From contig QMVO01000017.1 of assembly GCA_003661125.1 (NCBI GenBank), forward strand, positions 1-13,588: DNA of 13,588 nt. Reading direction: 5' to 3'. Position numbers and translations under genes: made by a program. The notes under the pieces were generated by a model. The model made no database searches. It saw nothing but the letters and a program-made list of their open reading frames with translations, and had not been told where the DNA came from. The stretch is from Methanosarcinales archaeon (GTDB lineage Archaea > Halobacteriota > Syntropharchaeia > Alkanophagales > Methanospirareceae). Shown here in pieces: positions 13,588 to 13,588 of this stretch; position 1 is the first letter of the stretch; every line of letters begins with the position of its first letter.

Positions 13588-13588
13588 A

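Overview
The window looks archaeal. The best guess is a methane- or alkane-oxidising Euryarchaeote of the Methanophagales (ANME-1) / Syntrophoarchaeia type. The reasons are strong archaeal-style Shine-Dalgarno sites (AGGAGGTGA), a moderate G+C that I judge by eye to be in the low to mid 40s percent, exported proteins carrying dockerin domains (known in ANME-1 and Archaeoglobus but rare in other archaea), and a stand-alone nitrogenase-like gene of the kind common in methanogen relatives. The lineage is an inference; no rRNA, mcr or other marker gene is present.

Positions 1-10433 hold a head-to-tail family of substrate-binding proteins (SBPs) of the Fe-siderophore/haem/cobalamin type (Peripla_BP_2, FecB/BtuF-like). 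There are seven complete genes and the C-terminal part of an eighth, all on the + strand. Each complete protein has a signal peptide without a lipobox, then a two-loop type I dockerin, then the SBP domain. The first ~328 bp of each gene (signal, dockerin and first SBP strand) is nearly the same in all seven copies. The binding domains behind it differ strongly. No permease or ATPase gene lies among them.

The spacers between the SBP genes are themselves repeated. Most carry a G-rich/C-rich hairpin with a T-rich loop (possible terminators), and they fall into a few leader types. Two of these share a second hairpin with a compensatory base-pair change. The spacers before 4724 and before 10484 are only about 50 nt and lack the hairpin, so those genes are probably co-transcribed with the gene upstream.

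At 10484-10831 the SBP start sequence (42 nt) is joined directly to the C-terminal end of a different, dockerin-free SBP. This is a deletion chimera of 115 codons. It overlaps the next gene by ATGA, and that gene encodes a 515-residue nitrogenase component 1-like protein (10828-12375). After 167 bp of low-complexity spacer comes a class I SAM-dependent methyltransferase (12543-13364). The last 224 bp are AT-rich, with two inverted repeats and perhaps the end of a convergent gene.

Working model (inference): a set of diversified metal-chelate or tetrapyrrole binding proteins is held at the cell surface by cohesin-dockerin pairing instead of a lipid anchor. It sits next to a reductase/methyltransferase pair that may process such a cofactor. 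The chimera marks where the expanding array ran into the SBP that originally preceded the nitrogenase-like gene.
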